Shown here piece after piece: positions 6,391 to 11,683 of a stretch of 11,683 bases of DNA. The translations under genes and the position numbers were made by a program. Each line of letters opens with the position of its first letter. Within the stretch, counting starts at the first letter, position 1. This DNA is from Anaerolineae bacterium (lineage in GTDB: Bacteria > Chloroflexota > Anaerolineae > Aggregatilineales > Phototrophicaceae). The stretch lies in contig JANQRM010000579.1 of assembly GCA_028284565.1 (NCBI GenBank), positions 1-11,683 on the forward strand. Direction: 5' to 3'. The notes below the pieces were generated by a model. It ran no database searches and was not told the DNA's origin. It was given only the letters and a program-made list of their open reading frames with translations.

Positions 6391-7695
6391 ATGAAAATCA
6401 AATCCATCCTCTTTCTATTGTGTTTGTTCTTGCTACCTCTTTTGACAATTGCTCAAGATGAAGATGAAGATATTGAAACACTTTTTGAAGAAGCAACTGG
6501 CACCTATTGGTTTGCAGATAACAATGATGCCCTAGAAATCTTCTATCAAATCTTGGAAATTGACCCGGAGCATATCCACACTCTAGCCTATATCGCCAGC
6601 ATACACCGAACAAACCTAGATTATGAATTATCAGAACAGGTCTTTACGCAAGCCCTCTCCCTTGCACCAGATGATGCCCTTACGCTATCCATGCAGGCTC
6701 GTCTTTTTGCACAACAAGACCAAATAATTCTAGCCTTAGAAACAGCAAATCGTGCTATAGAACTTGACCCCCAACTTGCTATAGCATATTTTAATCGTGG
6801 GCGCATTTATAGCAATATGGACGATGAAATAAATGCGTTTCTCGACTACGAAAAAGCAATTGAACTTGATGATACTAATCCGTGGTTCTATGCAAGTTGT
6901 AGCACGACTTTAACGAATTTAGGTTATCATGAGCAGGCGTTACAAATGAATCTCTATGCTATAGAGTTAGGGTTAGAAGAAGCCTTTCTCTATTATAATA
7001 CCGCGCTTGACTACTACTATTTTGGAAATCGAGAAGAAGCATTAACACATTTCACCTTAGCAATTGTAGAAGACCCTTCCTACGTCAAAGCATGGCTTAA
7101 TCGTGGTAACTTAAACTATGAATTGGGCAACGTGGATCAGGCTATCGACGACCTCACCCGTGCAATTCTACTGGACCCGAATGATTCAAATGCTTATTAC
7201 AATCGTGGGATTATCTATGCTGAGATTGGTTGGCTCCATCGCGCGGTTAAAGATTACTCAAGAGCTATCGAACTGAATCCAAACGATCATCGCTCTTATC
7301 TTAACAGAGGCAATATTAATCTGCGGTCTGGTTCATATGAAGAAGCCATCGCAGATTTTGATAGTGCGATTGAAATATATCCGCAATTTGCCCTCGCCTT
7401 TTTCAATCGAGGCTACACCTATAAAGTATTGGAAGATTATGAACAAGCAATCACCGATTTGGAGCAGGCATTATCCTTCTATCCAACCTTTACCTCCCCC
7501 ATGTATAACTTAGGCGATATTTATTACATTCTCGGAGATTTTGAAGCCTCGATTGACATCCTGACTCAACTCATCGAAATCGACCCTAACGATGCTTCTG
7601 CCTATCAACTCCGCAGCGATGTCTACAGCCTCATGGGAGATTACGAAGCCTCTGATGCTGATGCCCTCCGCGCCCGTGAACTTCGAGGGGAATAA
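6391..7695 (+). CDS. Secreted tetratricopeptide-repeat (TPR) protein of twelve repeats
   Basis: With ATG 6391 the product is 434 residues and opens with a signal peptide (MKIKSILFLLCLFLLPLLTIA, cleavage likely before Q22). A GTG at 6361 is in frame but would add ten polar residues ahead of the signal, so I reject it. From about residue 27 to the last residue the protein consists of twelve consecutive TPR units in a nearly exact 34-residue register, many carrying the N-R-G of the first helix and a closing AIELDPN-type turn. No catalytic domain and no lipobox are visible. TPR solenoids bind other proteins or peptides, so a periplasmic or surface scaffold role is inferred. The coding sequence looks more A+T-rich than its neighbours until about 7560. 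Its stop codon shares a base with the next start, implying translational coupling. Confidence 0.9.
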   Translation: MKIKSILFLLCLFLLPLLTIAQDEDEDIETLFEEATGTYWFADNNDALEIFYQILEIDPEHIHTLAYIASIHRTNLDYELSEQVFTQALSLAPDDALTLSMQARLFAQQDQIILALETANRAIELDPQLAIAYFNRGRIYSNMDDEINAFLDYEKAIELDDTNPWFYASCSTTLTNLGYHEQALQMNLYAIELGLEEAFLYYNTALDYYYFGNREEALTHFTLAIVEDPSYVKAWLNRGNLNYELGNVDQAIDDLTRAILLDPNDSNAYYNRGIIYAEIGWLHRAVKDYSRAIELNPNDHRSYLNRGNINLRSGSYEEAIADFDSAIEIYPQFALAFFNRGYTYKVLEDYEQAITDLEQALSFYPTFTSPMYNLGDIYYILGDFEASIDILTQLIEIDPNDASAYQLRSDVYSLMGDYEASDADALRARELRGE

Positions 7696-8441
7696 TGCCA
7701 GCCTTTGCCCTATCCCCGACTGAGTCGATTATCTTACTGTTTCTCTGGCTCAGTTGGGCTTGCTTATTGTTCGGTGGATTTCTGTTCGGCAAAGAGTCCC
7801 CCAACCACGCCCGACGCATGCCCGCTTGGACACGCATGGGGTCATCCCTTGCGCTCGTGCTAGCCGGTTGGAGTCAGTGGCTCATCACCCAAGGCACGCC
7901 TATCAACACACTCATGCTCTTTCTCGCACTGGGGATGACACTCGGCTTCACCGGCGATTTATTCATGGCAGAATGGCTATCTGCTCCCAATCGTGTTCTC
8001 GGTGGCATCGGCGCATTCGGAATTGGACACGTCCTCTACATAATTGGCTTACTCTGGGCGAGCAACACCTTTAGCTTAAACGACGCTAGCCCTTTCATCA
8101 TCGCTATACTTATCTGGTGGATTGTTGCTTCTGTTCTCTGGTATCGCATCGTATACGCCAACAGCGATAAATCCTTCCTCCACAAAGTCGCCCTACCCTA
8201 TGCCCTCCTCCTCGCTACAACCACCGCTATCGCCACAGCACTCGCCCTCCAGTCCCCAGCCTTCTCTTTCGTCGCCATTGGAGCATTCCTCTTCCTCATC
8301 AGCGACCTCATCCTCGCCGCCGAAATCTTCAATAACACCCGCTTCCGTTGGATTGGTGATGTCGTCTGGCTAACCTACGGACCCGGACAAATGCTCATCA
8401 TCTTCAGTTTATTTTTCTCGCCATTTTTTCCAGCCGCATAG
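7695..8441 (+). CDS. YhhN-family (lysoplasmalogenase-like) integral membrane protein
   Basis: This 248-residue protein is strongly hydrophobic, with about seven or eight membrane-spanning segments. It carries the signatures of the YhhN/TMEM86 family: LGFTGDLFM (83-91) followed by GIGAFGIGHVLYIIGLL (104-120), then IGAFLFLISDLIL (195-207) and LTYGPGQMLII (226-236). The aspartates D88 and D204 correspond to the conserved membrane-embedded acidic residues. Characterised members hydrolyse the vinyl-ether bond of lysoplasmalogens. Whether this bacterium makes plasmalogens is unknown, so the specific reaction is family inference. ATG overlaps the stop codon of the TPR gene by one base (TAATG), so the two are probably co-translated. 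It could equally act on other lysolipids. Confidence 0.85.
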   Translation: MPAFALSPTESIILLFLWLSWACLLFGGFLFGKESPNHARRMPAWTRMGSSLALVLAGWSQWLITQGTPINTLMLFLALGMTLGFTGDLFMAEWLSAPNRVLGGIGAFGIGHVLYIIGLLWASNTFSLNDASPFIIAILIWWIVASVLWYRIVYANSDKSFLHKVALPYALLLATTTAIATALALQSPAFSFVAIGAFLFLISDLILAAEIFNNTRFRWIGDVVWLTYGPGQMLIIFSLFFSPFFPAA

Positions 8442-8704
8442 CATCCAAACTGCTCATAGGATGATTGTCTTATCAATGTTGTAATATTGATTCTAATGTC
8501 AAGTTACTAATGATAAGTTGATTCCTTATGTCCTTTTATTGACGTGAAACGGTCAAAAAATGAGCTTTTTGGGGTATCTTCGGTTGAAATTGAGGGTTTC
8601 CGCGGTTTTTGTCCGTCGTTTTTGATCTGTTTTGGTTAAGAAACAATAGTTTTTCAGTTAATTTTACGTTAGAAAGCAGGTGCAAATCGTCATTACGGAG
8701 TCAC
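8442..8704. other. Convergent spacer rich in inverted repeats and T-runs
   Basis: This 263-base A+T-rich stretch lies between two convergent genes. CTTATCA (8469-8475) can pair with TGATAAG (8511-8517). Inside that, ATCAAT (8472-8477) can pair with ATTGAT (8486-8491), so the two folds compete. TTGAC (8539-8543) pairs with GTCAA (8552-8556). CAAAAA (8554-8559) pairs with TTTTTG (8566-8571). None is a G+C-rich stem followed by a T-run, so I do not name a terminator, although transcription from both sides presumably stops here. No open frame is supported. Confidence 0.4.
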
Positions 8705-9214
8705 TTAACGGGGTGGCTGGATCACCTTTCTCGTCATCGGCGAAGTCAACACCAGTGAAGTGACAATCCCATCTGCATAATTCTTCAAGCAGTCAATCAA
8801 CGCATCCAAATGCTCAATCGAGGGTATCGCCCCACGCAACAGATAACAATCTTCTCCAGTGACCTTATGACACTCCAGTATTTCGGGAATCTCACACACT
8901 TGCTCCCCAAATCGTGTACTCTGATATGCATCCCGCGTGGAGATACGTACAAACACTTGTAAAGGCAAGCCGATATTCGCCAGATTCACCTCCGCATGAT
9001 ACCCTGTGATGACTCCCACATCTTCCAACCGTCGCACACGCTCTGCCACTGCCGGAGATGACAAACCCACACGCCGTCCCAATTCACTAAATGAGAGACG
9101 CGCATCCGCCTGCAATTCCGTCAAAATCTGCCAATCCGTGCTGTCCAGTTCGCTAGATTTCGGATTCAAAGTCAAATCTCCTTTCTGCCTTAAAATCACT
9201 TGCGACAAACTCAT
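8705..9214 (-). CDS. Lrp/AsnC-family transcriptional regulator
   Basis: The 169-residue product has the N-terminal helix-turn-helix of the family (LDSTDWQILTELQADARLSF, then ELGRRVGLSSPAVAERVRRLE, about 23-64) and a C-terminal RAM ligand-sensing domain (about 82-160) with CHKVTGEDCYLLRG (115-128) at the oligomer interface. Such proteins form dimers to octamers and respond to amino acids or related small molecules. The gene is divergent from an EamA exporter, and the regulator most likely controls that exporter and itself. The start is uncertain. ATG 9214 lies inside a TATAAT box on this strand and has no ribosome site, whereas a TTG at 9169-9167 has AGAAAGGAG eight bases upstream and would give a 154-residue protein starting close to the LDxxD motif, as is usual. 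Confidence 0.93.
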   Translation of the reverse strand: MSLSQVILRQKGDLTLNPKSSELDSTDWQILTELQADARLSFSELGRRVGLSSPAVAERVRRLEDVGVITGYHAEVNLANIGLPLQVFVRISTRDAYQSTRFGEQVCEIPEILECHKVTGEDCYLLRGAIPSIEHLDALIDCLKNYADGIVTSLVLTSPMTRKVIQPPR

Positions 9215-9218
9215 TATA
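9213..9218 (-). promoter_or_regulatory. TATAAT -10 box on the - strand at the Lrp/AsnC gene start
   Basis: A perfect TATAAT reads on the - strand and its last two bases are the first two of the candidate ATG at 9214. If it is the -10 box, transcription begins near 9206, inside the longest open frame, which supports the internal TTG start. No good -35 box is visible at 16-18 bases, so this rests on the -10 alone. Confidence 0.35.
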
Positions 9219-9260
9219 CCATCGAACTTGCTGGAGAAACGATCAAAACACCTGTATCCT

Positions 9261-9266
9261 TATAAT
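9261..9266 (+). promoter_or_regulatory. TATAAT -10 box of the EamA exporter gene
   Basis: A perfect TATAAT lies 19 bases before ATG 9286. Transcription would start near 9273, immediately ahead of the AAGGA ribosome site (9275-9279). No matching -35 box is visible, which suits a promoter needing an activator, such as the divergent Lrp/AsnC protein. Confidence 0.4.
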
Positions 9267-9285
9267 GTACAAACAAGGAACAACA

Positions 9286-10203
9286 ATGACGACCCAATCC
9301 CCAGCGATTAAACAAACGACTTACATTCAATCACCCAACATCCGCCTACTTTCTGCCTTATTCGCCACTTATGTCTTTTGGGGTGGCACGTATCTCGCCC
9401 TTCGTGTTGCTGTACAGACCTTACCACCCTTGATGATGAGTGGCGTACGCTTCATCTTCGCAGGCATTGTCTTATTGAGCATCCTCAAAGTACAAGGACA
9501 CACCTTCCCCACACGCATTCAATGGCGCAACACCTTCATTGTAGGGGCAATCATGCTCATCGGGGGCATGGGGTCAGTCGCAGTCGCTGAGCAATGGGTC
9601 GAATCGGGTTTAGCGGCGTTAGCAGTCGCCGTAATTCCTTTATGGATTACCGTCATCGCCATCTTCATTGAGCGCACCTATCCCTCACGCAGGCAAGTCA
9701 TCGGCTTAGGCTTGGGCTTAATCGGCATTCTGATTCTCAATCTCGGCGCAGACTTCTCAGCAGAGCCCGAAGGTGCATTCCTCCTCTTCATTGCACCTAT
9801 CTTGTGGGCAACCGGCTCCATCATGACTCGCCATCTCGATATGCCCAAAGGTTTGATGAACAGTGCCTCGACCATGCTCGGTGGTGGAATCGCCTTACTC
9901 ATCTTCGGAATGGCGATAGGTGAACCCTTACCAACAGAATTTGCACTTGATGCCGTGCTGTCATGGCTTTATCTTGTCATCTTCGGTTCAATCTTGGCAT
10001 TCACCGCTTATAGCTACCTGCTCAAAAACGCCAGTCCAACCGTCGCCACCAGCTACGCTTATGTCAATCCGGTGTTAGCTGTCTTCTTCGGCTGGCTACT
10101 CTTGAGCGAATCCCTCACACCCCAAACTCTCGTCTCAGCGGCAATTATCTTGCCTTCCGTGGTATTGATTACAACCGGACAAAAGAAGAAACAAGTCAGT
10201 TAG
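9286..10203 (+). CDS. EamA/DMT-family exporter, YedA-like
   Basis: This 305-residue inner-membrane protein has the ten-helix, two-repeat layout of the drug/metabolite transporter superfamily. The first EamA unit begins FWGGTYLALRVAVQTLPPLMMSGVRF (31-56), very like E. coli YedA, followed by a conserved AEQWVESGLAALAVAVIPLW segment (101-120). The second unit contains ILWATGSIMTRH (172-183) and the closing AYVNPVLAVFFGWLLLSE segment (258-275), with a Lys-rich cytoplasmic tail. I chose ATG 9286 over ATG 9265 because AAGGA at 9275-9279 is correctly spaced for it. The likely role is efflux of an amino acid or related metabolite; the divergent Lrp/AsnC regulator points to such a ligand. The substrate is not readable from sequence. 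Confidence 0.9.
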   Translation: MTTQSPAIKQTTYIQSPNIRLLSALFATYVFWGGTYLALRVAVQTLPPLMMSGVRFIFAGIVLLSILKVQGHTFPTRIQWRNTFIVGAIMLIGGMGSVAVAEQWVESGLAALAVAVIPLWITVIAIFIERTYPSRRQVIGLGLGLIGILILNLGADFSAEPEGAFLLFIAPILWATGSIMTRHLDMPKGLMNSASTMLGGGIALLIFGMAIGEPLPTEFALDAVLSWLYLVIFGSILAFTAYSYLLKNASPTVATSYAYVNPVLAVFFGWLLLSESLTPQTLVSAAIILPSVVLITTGQKKKQVS

Positions 10204-10327
10204 ACCCAATCTTGGAGAAGGTTATCAAGGACCGCAAACAGCTTGATAATCAATTGAAATCTTAGAGAAATCTGACAAAAATAATCAGCAAAGAGTTATC
10301 GACCGATTATTGGAGTTAAATGGATGA
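10204..10327 (+). pseudogene. Possible decayed 3' end of a helical protein gene, ATGA-overlapped with the next ORF
   Basis: Two short open stretches in different frames read as one charged helical tail. The first, ending TAG at 10262-10264 region, gives LEKVIKDRKQLDNQ. The second, open from 10250, ends in RVIDRLLELNG and a TGA at 10325-10327. A single frameshift near 10250 would join them. The TGA overlaps the ATG of the following gene as ATGA, the usual form of translational coupling. There is no start codon or recognisable domain. I infer the remnant of an upstream partner gene; chance cannot be excluded at this length. Confidence 0.3.
10220..10251. repeat. Inverted repeat that also spells a promoter-like pair
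   Basis: TTATCAAG (10222-10229) pairs perfectly with CTTGATAA (10242-10249) across a 12-base loop, extended outward by a G-T and a G-C pair. There is no T-run after it. The same arms give TTATCA, 17 bases, GATAAT (10245-10250), resembling the promoter at 4116-4144. It may be a promoter embedded in an operator for the gene at 10324, or simply a structure in remnant coding DNA. Confidence 0.4.
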
Positions 10328-10689
10328 GCTATAAAGAGACATTTAATTATCCAGAGTATACGATTCATATTTTTGTTACCGAGGATCAAATTATTGATGC
10401 GGAAAATGATTGGATTGATGTCGAAATTGCGCTTAGCACTGGAGAACATTATTATCCTTCATTTTTTACTATAAAACGAATACAAGAAATATTAGAGCTT
10501 GACAAGATTGAAGGAGATAATTTGAATGGGTTGTATTTTTGGGCGGCTGATCAAATCATTATTGAGAGTATGTCTATAGCAAACATACTGAAAACTATTG
10601 AACATCTCTATAATGAAAATAACCTTCAGTGGATGTTTTGTAACACGAGAGATGACAAAAATAATGCCTCATCTGAACTGAATAGTTAG
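10324..10689 (+). CDS. Small acidic protein of unknown function
   Basis: I do not recognise this 121-residue protein. It is acidic and rich in Ile, Glu, Asn and aromatic residues, with no signal peptide or membrane segment, so it is probably cytoplasmic. The pattern suggests an alpha/beta domain: strands YTIHIFVTED and WIDVEIALSTGEHYYPSFFT, a helix IKRIQEILEL, a strand pair around GLYFWAADQIIIES, and a final helix ANILKTIEHLYNENN. Small acidic alpha/beta proteins of this kind include immunity proteins of toxin systems, but nothing here proves that role. TGGAG at 10311-10315 is eight bases before ATG. The gene is more A+T-rich than its neighbours, which suggests acquisition by transfer. A remnant ORF overlaps its start and a hairpin terminator closes it. 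Confidence 0.75.
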   Translation: MSYKETFNYPEYTIHIFVTEDQIIDAENDWIDVEIALSTGEHYYPSFFTIKRIQEILELDKIEGDNLNGLYFWAADQIIIESMSIANILKTIEHLYNENNLQWMFCNTRDDKNNASSELNS

Positions 10690-10757
10690 ATTACCCGAAT
10701 CTCATATAAGGCTTCTTTTTAGAGATATGCAAAACTCCAAAAACAATTAGGGTATAC

Positions 10758-10801
10758 AAAAAGCCATTTTGATCAATTTACAATCAAAAATACGCTTTTT
10801 T
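10758..10801 (+). terminator. Long A/T-framed hairpin terminator after the small unknown gene
   Basis: AAAAAGC (10758-10764) pairs with GCTTTTT (10794-10800). ATTTTGAT (10766-10773) pairs with the ATCAAAA-T region (10783-10791) with one bulged A, and the loop is nine bases. The stem of about 15 pairs ends in six T residues. Because the left arm is a run of A, it could work in both directions. Confidence 0.6.
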
Positions 10802-10862
10802 AGTTCAAAATCATCTATCTCAGATATTTGTTTATCCGAGATTGGGGGTCACTTAAGCGACA
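10802..10862. other. Leader region of the nucleotidyltransferase-like gene, with a small hairpin
   Basis: ATCTC (10817-10821) can pair with GAGAT (10838-10842), with ATA and TAT pairing further in. No convincing promoter is visible. The only purine-rich ribosome-like tract (GGGGG, 10844-10848) lies 14 bases before ATG 10863, which is too far for a normal site. Confidence 0.3.
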
Positions 10863-11447
10863 ATGGACATTGTATTTAAACAGGCTGTCCACTTACTCCA
10901 AGACATAAAAGTTTTCTGGGCAGTCTGTGGCGGATGGGCAATCGACTTTTTTCTCAACCTTCAAACCCGTGAACATAAAGACCTCGACATCACGATTAAA
11001 CGACAAAACCAACTTCACGTCCAAGCCAATTTACTCAATCAAGGCTGGACACTGAACAAGGTACATAGCGGCGAATTATACACATGGGAACAAAACGAGT
11101 ATCTTGAACTACCCGTTCACAATGTTTGGTGCAGTCACCCCGATTTACCACCCCATTATCTGGAGATTTTGTTCAGCGAAACAAACGATACCCATTACAA
11201 GTTCCGTCGAAACCAACAGATTCAACGCTCGCTTGAACAGGCATTTCTACCCACTGTATCGGGTATCCAAATCCTCGCCCCGGAAATCGTACTACTCTTC
11301 AAAGCCAAATACAGTGACGACCAACCGACTTATCAGCAAGATTTTGAACGAACCTTGCCTAAACTGACTGCTGAGCAAAAACAATGGTTAATACAAGCTT
11401 TGATTAAGGCGTATGGTTCACATGCTTGGCTCAATGTTCTTCTGTAA
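10863..11447 (+). CDS. Nucleotidyltransferase of the aminoglycoside adenylyltransferase type
   Basis: The 194-residue product belongs to the polymerase-beta-like nucleotidyltransferase fold, close in layout to ANT(2'')/lincosamide nucleotidyltransferase-type proteins. The diagnostic segment is intact: VCGGWAIDFF (21-30), then TREHKDLDITI (35-45) with metal-binding D40 and D42. A later acidic/basic segment APEIVLLFKAKY (139-150) matches the third conserved region. Such enzymes transfer a nucleotide to a hydroxyl of a small molecule. Many chromosomal members have no proven drug substrate, so resistance is only a possibility. No Shine-Dalgarno is evident. The G+C content returns to that of the rest of the window here. 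The last 30 bases overlap the end of a convergent membrane-protein gene. Confidence 0.85.
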   Translation: MDIVFKQAVHLLQDIKVFWAVCGGWAIDFFLNLQTREHKDLDITIKRQNQLHVQANLLNQGWTLNKVHSGELYTWEQNEYLELPVHNVWCSHPDLPPHYLEILFSETNDTHYKFRRNQQIQRSLEQAFLPTVSGIQILAPEIVLLFKAKYSDDQPTYQQDFERTLPKLTAEQKQWLIQALIKAYGSHAWLNVLL

Positions 11448-11683
11448 GCGTATGTGTTGAAACCACTGAACCAGTTGCCAAATGCCATAGGCAATGGCGA
11501 TTGCCAATGCGGGATACATAGGGATTAAAAAGCGTGTGAGTCCACCGACCCATGAGTAATAATACACACTATACAAAGCAAGATAGGGAACAATCCAACT
11601 TGCTATCATTAACCCAGCGATACGGTGCTGGCGCCAAATTCCTCTTAATCCAATCCCCATAAAAATAATGCCTAACCCAATGC
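11418..11683 (-). CDS. C-terminal part of a multi-pass membrane protein, possibly a GT39-like glycosyltransferase (continues beyond the window)
   Basis: The frame is open from the right edge to a TGA at 11420-11418 and encodes the last 87 or so residues. Although an internal Met lies at 11660, the residues before it (IGLGIIF) continue a hydrophobic helix, so the gene extends beyond the window. Two or three membrane segments are visible, with GGLTRFLIPMYPALAIAIAYGIW in between. The R-F-L-x-P-x-Y-P-x-L pattern near the end is typical of dolichyl-phosphate-mannose/GT39-type and related polyprenyl-linked sugar transferases, and a short basic cytoplasmic tail follows. The family assignment rests on this pattern alone. 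The gene is tail-to-tail with the nucleotidyltransferase gene and overlaps it by 30 bases. Confidence 0.7.
   Translation of the reverse strand, partial: IGLGIIFMGIGLRGIWRQHRIAGLMIASWIVPYLALYSVYYYSWVGGLTRFLIPMYPALAIAIAYGIWQLVQWFQHIRLQKNIEPSM

Noticed and set aside
8122..8373. Ser/Pro-rich open frame inside the YhhN-family gene
   Set aside because: Its composition is the result of reading the membrane protein's Leu/Ile/Ala codons in another frame.
210..11447. Reading the APH-fold kinase and the nucleotidyltransferase as an antibiotic-resistance pair
   Set aside because: They are far apart, not in one operon and not near mobile elements, and both families include many enzymes with non-drug substrates.

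Overview
This window reads as chromosomal sequence from a bacterium of moderate GC content, probably a member of the Chloroflexota (Anaerolineae-like). That placement is an inference from three things: the style of the two-component system, the secreted TPR and SH3-domain proteins, and Shine-Dalgarno sites that are strong at some genes and absent at others. No rRNA, tRNA, CRISPR array, insertion sequence or phage gene is visible. Most of the window is ordinary, densely packed housekeeping or accessory chromosome. The stretch from about 10204 to 10862 is visibly richer in A+T and looks acquired or decayed.

Layout. Positions 3-200 are the 3' end of a + strand gene. It is followed after 9 bases by an aminoglycoside-phosphotransferase-fold kinase (210-1202). 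Next is a secreted TIM-barrel protein resembling GH53/clan GH-A glycosidases (1310-2413). A convergent gene on the - strand (2571-3968) encodes two SH3-like domains fused to a GH46 chitosanase/lysozyme-like domain, with no export signal. It is divergent from a two-component system made of an OmpR-type response regulator (4175-4894) and a four-TM histidine kinase (4897-6165), which has a good sigma70-type promoter at 4116-4144. Heptamer tandem repeats lie at both ends of the chitosanase-like gene.

Positions 6391-7695 encode a secreted protein built almost entirely of twelve 34-residue TPR units. It shares one base with a YhhN/lysoplasmalogenase-family membrane protein (7695-8441). After a palindrome-rich convergent spacer comes an Lrp/AsnC regulator (8705-9214, -), divergent from a YedA-like EamA exporter (9286-10203, +). 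This is a classic regulator/transporter pair with back-to-back TATAAT boxes.

The right end holds three further pieces. The first is a decayed ORF remnant that overlaps, through ATGA, a small protein of unknown function (10324-10689), closed by a strong hairpin terminator. The second is an aminoglycoside-nucleotidyltransferase-like protein (10863-11447). The third is the C-terminus of a multi-pass membrane protein entering from the right on the - strand (11418-11683), whose 3' end overlaps the nucleotidyltransferase gene.

How they may work together (inference). The divergent arrangement of a cell-wall-type hydrolase and a short-loop sensor kinase suggests an envelope-related response. The Lrp/EamA pair probably forms a ligand-sensing efflux unit. 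I see no convincing new multi-gene system. The parts most worth checking are the ATGA-coupled remnant with its orphan small protein, the heptamer arrays flanking the chitosanase-like gene, and the lack of any export signal on that enzyme.
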